Shown: piece by piece, positions 59,752 through 64,000 of the stretch
Position numbering within the stretch: position 1 is the stretch's first letter
Layout of the letters: each line of letters opens with the position of its first letter
DNA from: JAUXJB01 sp965226855
GTDB taxonomy: Bacteria > Myxococcota_A > UBA9160 > SZUA-336
Assembly: GCA_965226855.1 (NCBI GenBank)
Contig: CBDDEE010000021.1
Span: 124,001 to 188,000, forward strand
Direction: 5' to 3'
Length of the DNA: 64,000 nt
Translations under genes and position numbers: made by a program
The notes under the pieces: generated by a model
Told to the model about the DNA's origin: nothing
The model's input: the letters and a program-made list of their open reading frames with translations, nothing else
The model's database searches: none

Positions 59752-60777
59752 CTAGTGGCGAAGGGAGGACGCGACCTCCTTCGCGAACAGCTCCATCGAG
59801 CGCTGCGTCTTGTCCGGGGCGAGGCCAGGCATGTGCATGCAGAGCACGATATGCGTCGTGCGCGAGGCCGATGTGTGTTCGAGGAGGAGCCTCGCTACGT
59901 CGTCTGGCGTCCCAACCACCGGGGCGTTTGGCCGGGTCGGGTCCAGGTTTCGCAGCTCCGAGGCTGGCGGCACCGGTGCCGCCAGCGGGTCGCCCTCGAT
60001 GTCCGCGGCGGCAGTCGCCCACTTTCCGTACCACGTCAGCAGGTAGTGCAGGTGTTCCTGGCAGTCGTCGAACGCCTGCTCTCGCGTCGGAGCCACGTAG
60101 GTAAAGTGCAGCTGCGTCGCCCCGAAGTTCGCGGGGTCTCGGCCCTCCTCGACCAGGGTTTGATCGTAGAGCTCCTGCAAGGCGGGCCCCCACGTACCGA
60201 GAAAGTGACAGCCGAGGCGCGCCGCGCGCTTCACGCCGGTCGGCGCGCGAGCTCCGACCCAGATCGGAGGGTGCGGACTCTGCACGGGTGGTGGTGAGAG
60301 TTCCACATCCTTGATCTGGTAGTGCTTCCCCGAGTAGGAGAACGGACTCTGGGTCCACGCCCCACGCACGACCTCGACGCCCTCGCGAAGGCGCGAGCTA
60401 CGCTCGCGCCGGGAGATCCCGAAGCCCTCGAACTCGTTCGGGGCGTAGCCCTGTCCGAATCCCAGGTCCAGGCGGCCGTTGGAGAGGATGTCTACGGTCG
60501 CGGCGTCCTCCGCCACGCGCAGGGCGTTGTGCAGCGGCAGCAGGATCAAAAAGGTGCCGATGCGGATCTGGCGGGTCCGCGCGGCGATGTTCGCCGCGAT
60601 GGGCAGCAGCGACGGCGCGTACCCGTCTTCGGCAAAGTGGTGCTCGGTGAGCCACGCCGTGTCGTAGCCGAGATCTTCCGCGACCTGAATCTGGCGCAGC
60701 TGCTCGGCATAGAACTCGGGCCAGTCAACACGCCACTGGGGCGGGTTTCGGAACGGAAACAGGAGGCCGAGGTTCAT
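59752..60777 (-). CDS. Luciferase-like (LLM) flavin-dependent monooxygenase
   Basis: 341 residues with CGGAGG before the ATG. Motifs: MNLGLLFPFRNPPQWRVDW, LGYDTAWLTEHHFAEDGYAP, TVDILSNGRLDLGFGQGYAP and PHPPIWVGARAPTGVKRAAR. The EHHF block and NGRxDLGxGxG are those of FMN-dependent bacterial-luciferase alpha-like enzymes, in contrast to the F420-type copies at 18 and 31 kb. Substrate unknown. Confidence 0.9.
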   Translation of the reverse strand: MNLGLLFPFRNPPQWRVDWPEFYAEQLRQIQVAEDLGYDTAWLTEHHFAEDGYAPSLLPIAANIAARTRQIRIGTFLILLPLHNALRVAEDAATVDILSNGRLDLGFGQGYAPNEFEGFGISRRERSSRLREGVEVVRGAWTQSPFSYSGKHYQIKDVELSPPPVQSPHPPIWVGARAPTGVKRAARLGCHFLGTWGPALQELYDQTLVEEGRDPANFGATQLHFTYVAPTREQAFDDCQEHLHYLLTWYGKWATAAADIEGDPLAAPVPPASELRNLDPTRPNAPVVGTPDDVARLLLEHTSASRTTHIVLCMHMPGLAPDKTQRSMELFAKEVASSLRH

Positions 60778-60846
60778 GCGTTCCTCCGCGGTGATGGAGG
60801 CCTATTGTACACGCTGGGAAGTGCGCCTGGCCGACGGATCCTCAGC

Positions 60847-61797
60847 CTAGAGAGCAGACGGTTTGTCGGACAGCTGGAGGATGTTGTCGGGATTGCGACC
60901 CTTCACAAATCCCATGCTCGGGCTTGCACGATAGCCGAGCAGCGATTGCGCTCGCTCCGGTAAATCGCGCGCGACCTCGGGCGGTACGGCCACGTACTGG
61001 TTCTCTTCCTGCGTGAGCCAGTTCACCACAAGGGTGAAGATCAACCCCGTTCGCGGCGCTTCGTCGCGACTCGCTCCCAGTCCGTGCAGCGCCCTCCCCG
61101 TCCAGAAGGCCACCGAGCCCTTGGGCATCACGGCTTGCGCCACCTCGTGGTCTTTCGCCTCGCGCTTCTGAGCCCAGCGGTGGCTCCCCGGCACGAGCCG
61201 AGTGGCGCCGTTTTCATGCGTGAAGTCAGTGGCCGCCCAGTTGACGGCTAGGACGCGCTCGGGCCCTTCGGGGTCGTGCTCCAGGAAGGGGCGGTAGATG
61301 TCCATCTCGCGGTGGAAGGGTTGATGCGTTCCGCCTCCGCAGACCTGGTTCGCGCTGGCGATATTCACCCGGTAGTGATGACAATTCGGTCCCAGCACCG
61401 GGTCCAGAGGCTGCATTTCTAGATAGTCCGCGTAGGCAGCATCCGGATCCACGTCCCACGCCTTCGTGGGCCGAGCCGCCGTCGCGGAGGGTGCCATCGG
61501 CGCTTGGGGCAGCAGGATGGCATCGGCCACTTCGAGCATCAGCGGATTCAGCAACAAGTGCTCGGCGAACTCGGGTCCTCGCGCGAAGAGCTGGCCGACG
61601 GTCCTGGCGCGGTGACCGAACCAGCTCCCGCCTCCCGGCTCCTGCTCTTCGAGCTCGGCGGCGACCCTCTCGGTCAGCGCATCCATTACCTCGGGCGCCA
61701 CCAGCTCGCGCACGATGGCGACTCCGTCGCGGCGAAGCGCCGTTGCGACAGCGGTCGCCTTGTCGTCGCGGCTAAAGCTCACAATAGAGGCGCTCAT
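60847..61797 (-). CDS. Phytanoyl-CoA dioxygenase (PhyH) family protein
   Basis: About 316 residues from the ATG at 61797, preceded by AAGGAG. PhyH pattern: LRRDGVAIVRELVAPEVMDA at the start, the iron ligands in HQPFHREMDIYRPF (HxD-like HRE), ENGATRLVPGSHRWAQ and the distal His in FWTGRALHGLGASRDEAPRT. The last also supplies the 2OG-binding Arg. A Glu replaces Asp in the usual HxD, which needs checking. The 61798-62161 gap upstream of the receptor gene holds no gene. Confidence 0.85.
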   Translation of the reverse strand: MSASIVSFSRDDKATAVATALRRDGVAIVRELVAPEVMDALTERVAAELEEQEPGGGSWFGHRARTVGQLFARGPEFAEHLLLNPLMLEVADAILLPQAPMAPSATAARPTKAWDVDPDAAYADYLEMQPLDPVLGPNCHHYRVNIASANQVCGGGTHQPFHREMDIYRPFLEHDPEGPERVLAVNWAATDFTHENGATRLVPGSHRWAQKREAKDHEVAQAVMPKGSVAFWTGRALHGLGASRDEAPRTGLIFTLVVNWLTQEENQYVAVPPEVARDLPERAQSLLGYRASPSMGFVKGRNPDNILQLSDKPSAL

Positions 61798-62161
61798 GGC
61801 GATCTCCTTCACGGGTTCGAGAACGGACTCTCCGGCGAGCATATAAGGGACTCGGGGAACGCTTCAAGGTCGATGCGACCGGAGGAAGCCAAAGGTTGCG
61901 GACGTGGCGCTCGCAAGGATCGACCACCTATCCTCGTGTAACGTGAAGCACCACGGTCTCAAGCTGGGGATTTCGCGTGCGACTACCCAATCTTTCGATC
62001 AGCTTTGCATCTCAGCTGCGACAGGAGTGCTCTGAGTGAGCCGAGCTCCCCGCTTGACAGGAGGGCTCCATCGAGTAGAAAGTGCGATGTGGGTGCCTTT
62101 ACCCGTTGGGAGACAGGTAGTTACGATCCGCCTGCCATCGGAAGAGGAACGGAGGGAGACC

Positions 62162-64000
62162 ATGTCAGTCAGTTTCGTTAGAGGACTCGCGATCATTCTC
62201 GGAGTGCTCGCCTTGAGCTTCGGCGCAGGCTCCTGGGCCCTGGCCGACGACGAGCCGATGGAGGGTGAGGCCGCTCAGGCCGCGCCTGCAGAAGAGGCGA
62301 CGGCTCAGGAGCCTGAGCGGCGACCCAGCAACACCATCGAGGAGATTATGGTCACCGCACGGAAGCGCGAGGAGAACCTCCTCAAGACGCCCGTGTCGGT
62401 CACGGCGTTCTCGAGGGCGGATCTCCAGGACCAAGGGTTCACGTCGATCGTGGACATCGGCGCGAGGATCCCGAACATCAAGCTCACCCATTCGGGTGAT
62501 CCCGCAGGCCAGGACACGATGATCTACATGCGTGGGGTCGGCCAAAACAACTTCATCATCACGTTGAATCCGGGTATCGCGACATACCTGGACGGCTTTT
62601 ATATCCCCCGTATGCAGGGGAGTCTGCTCGAGCTCGCCGACATGGAGCGCGTCGAGGTCCTGCGCGGCCCACAGGGAACGCTCTTCGGCATGAACACGAT
62701 CGGTGGCGCCATCAGCGTGATCACCAAGAAGCCTAGCTTCGACGGCTTCGAGGTCGATGCCACGGCGCGGGTCGGCAACTACGGGATGTTCGAAACCGAT
62801 ATCGCCGCGAACATCCCGCTGATCGACGAGCTCGCCGCGGTCCGCTTCTCGTTCGCCAGCAAGTACAGCGATGGCTGGGCGAAGAACAAGGCACCGGGGC
62901 AGGGTAACTTCAACGATCGGAAGTACATCGGCGGGCGCATGGCTCTGCGGGTTACCCCGACCGAGTATCTGACCATCGACGTCACGGCGGAGCGGACCAA
63001 ATCACACCAGAGCCCCTCGCACATCGAGTGCAACTACTTCGGCGGAAGCGACCTGACGGACTGGTTCAACCTCGCCGCCCGCGATCCATTCGCTCAGGAG
63101 AAGGCCTGTAGGGGCAGCGAGGAAAGCGACAAGCGCTCGACCTCCCAGGAGAGGAGAGAGAACGACCTGGGCACCAAGGGCGCGACCTTGAGCGTTGAGT
63201 GGGACATCAACGAGAACCATACGCTCACCTTCCGGAGCGGGCTGCGTCAGCTCTGGGGCGGGCGTAGGCTGGACCTCGATGCCACCGAGCTCAGCTCCTT
63301 CTCGCTCGACATCGACGACTGGTTCTGGTCGCTGCAGAACGAAGTCCAATGGAACGGGATGGCCCTAGACGGGAGGCTCACCTGGGTTGCAGGACTCTAC
63401 CAGGGCCGCGAAAAGGCCAAGAACCCCTCGACTCTCGAACTTGCAACGCCCTTCTTCACCGACACGCAGGAGATGATCGACCTCGCACAGGAGTGGCACG
63501 ACACCGGGGTTCCCTTCGAGTCTATTCCGTGGGGACCGACCTTTATCGGCGTCCCCGGTGCTGATGGACACCCCGGTCACACAGACACCGAAATCTTCGG
63601 CTTTTTTTCCGACGACCCGGCGACGTGCGCGATACTCGAGTTCGGGCCCGCGCCCTGTCTCAACTTCGGTTCGACCGCCGGTCTCCTCCAGGCGGGGTTC
63701 ATCACCGACCTCGGCTCGCTCCGCAGAGACGAGGTGATCAACCTGAGCTACGCGGCGTACGGGCAGTTCACCTATGACATCACGGAACGCTTGCACTTCA
63801 GTGCGGGCCTCCGCCGCAGCCAGGAGAAGAAGGAGTTCGACACCGACGTGAGCACCCTGTTTCTGGGCATTCCCACCCTGTCCGCGCACGAAAGGGAACG
63901 CTTCTCCAACTGGTCGCCGATGGCGAACCTGAAGTACGACCTCACGGACGACTCCATTGTCTACTTCACGTGGTCCAGGGGCTGGAAGAGCGGCGGCTTC
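62162..64000 (+). CDS. TonB-dependent receptor, partial
   Basis: The gene is cut by the right edge; 613 codons are seen. ATG at 62162 follows GGAGGGAG. A signal peptide (LAIILGVLALSFGAGSWALA) is followed by an acidic linker and a TonB box (TIEEIMVTARKREENLLKTP). The plug domain comes next (VSVTAFSRADLQDQGF, MIYMRGVGQNNF, MERVEVLRGPQGTLFGMNTI) and then beta-barrel strands. It belongs to the broad iron-complex/vitamin-type receptors that large families of aquatic bacteria use for hydrophobic substrates. The ligand cannot be told. Confidence 0.92.
   Translation, partial: MSVSFVRGLAIILGVLALSFGAGSWALADDEPMEGEAAQAAPAEEATAQEPERRPSNTIEEIMVTARKREENLLKTPVSVTAFSRADLQDQGFTSIVDIGARIPNIKLTHSGDPAGQDTMIYMRGVGQNNFIITLNPGIATYLDGFYIPRMQGSLLELADMERVEVLRGPQGTLFGMNTIGGAISVITKKPSFDGFEVDATARVGNYGMFETDIAANIPLIDELAAVRFSFASKYSDGWAKNKAPGQGNFNDRKYIGGRMALRVTPTEYLTIDVTAERTKSHQSPSHIECNYFGGSDLTDWFNLAARDPFAQEKACRGSEESDKRSTSQERRENDLGTKGATLSVEWDINENHTLTFRSGLRQLWGGRRLDLDATELSSFSLDIDDWFWSLQNEVQWNGMALDGRLTWVAGLYQGREKAKNPSTLELATPFFTDTQEMIDLAQEWHDTGVPFESIPWGPTFIGVPGADGHPGHTDTEIFGFFSDDPATCAILEFGPAPCLNFGSTAGLLQAGFITDLGSLRRDEVINLSYAAYGQFTYDITERLHFSAGLRRSQEKKEFDTDVSTLFLGIPTLSAHERERFSNWSPMANLKYDLTDDSIVYFTWSRGWKSGGF

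Overview
The window is GC-rich, densely coded DNA with Gram-negative features: lipoproteins, an outer-membrane secretin, ExbB/ExbD/TonB-like proteins, a TonB-dependent receptor, a PEP-CTERM protein and periplasmic c-type cytochromes. The metabolic genes (three luciferase-like flavin oxidoreductases, CaiB CoA-transferases, acyl-CoA dehydrogenase, SDR, TauD and PhyH dioxygenases, PQQ and TTQ dehydrogenases) suggest an uncultured proteobacterium-like or Myxococcota/Binatota-like heterotroph. The species cannot be named from the sequence alone.

Region 1 (1-27.6 kb) looks like ordinary backbone. It holds a pair of cytochrome-type genes cut by the left edge, then a TlpA / DUF4266 / DUF3570 / ApbE operon. 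Next is a six-gene envelope operon made of a secretin with a C-terminal SPOR domain, ExbD-like, proline-rich TonB-like, a large helical secreted protein, a lipoprotein and ExbB/MotA-like. An ArsR-acyl-CoA dehydrogenase unit, a 2OG-Fe oxygenase broken by an in-frame TAG, and an Lrp / cysteine dioxygenase / YeiH sulfur module follow. A membrane nucleotide cyclase, a tandem EthD protein, a PEP-CTERM CAP protein, an SDR, a frameshifted esterase and a CoA-transferase complete the region.

Region 2 (27.6-53.1 kb) is a mosaic island with much decay. It starts near a 3' half of tRNA-Arg(CCU). It carries two inverted copies of one IS5-type element, one IS6-type element, and remnants of IS3-type and IS30-type transposases. 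It also contains a tyrosine integrase C-terminus that ends on a tRNA 3' end, and broken pieces of HlyD, SCO, Mrr-like, HsdR/HsdS, CaiB and PQQ-dehydrogenase genes. Intact cargo includes a lanthanide-type methanol dehydrogenase cluster (substrate-binding protein, beta-propeller, XoxF, XoxJ, XoxG), a luciferase-like oxidoreductase, a fatty-acid desaturase, a formamidase and a deoxyribosyltransferase/TIR-like protein. A dispersed element recurs at many of the breakpoints. It combines a hairpin, a phased array of a 10-bp unit GTGCCACGTA and IS-like terminal repeats, and it is the most novel-looking signal here.

Region 3 (53.1-64 kb) is again compact. It has a two-gene TTQ amine dehydrogenase (heavy and light chain), then PQQ-dehydrogenase-cytochrome / TauD / HpcH aldolase on the minus strand. 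Small monooxygenase and cupin genes, a third luciferase-like oxidoreductase, a PhyH dioxygenase and a TonB-dependent receptor cut by the right edge follow.

Single-base indels and one nonsense codon interrupt several otherwise intact genes (about 640, 15,547, 25,892, 38,934, 43,877 and 45,630). Sequencing or assembly error should be excluded before these are treated as real pseudogenes.
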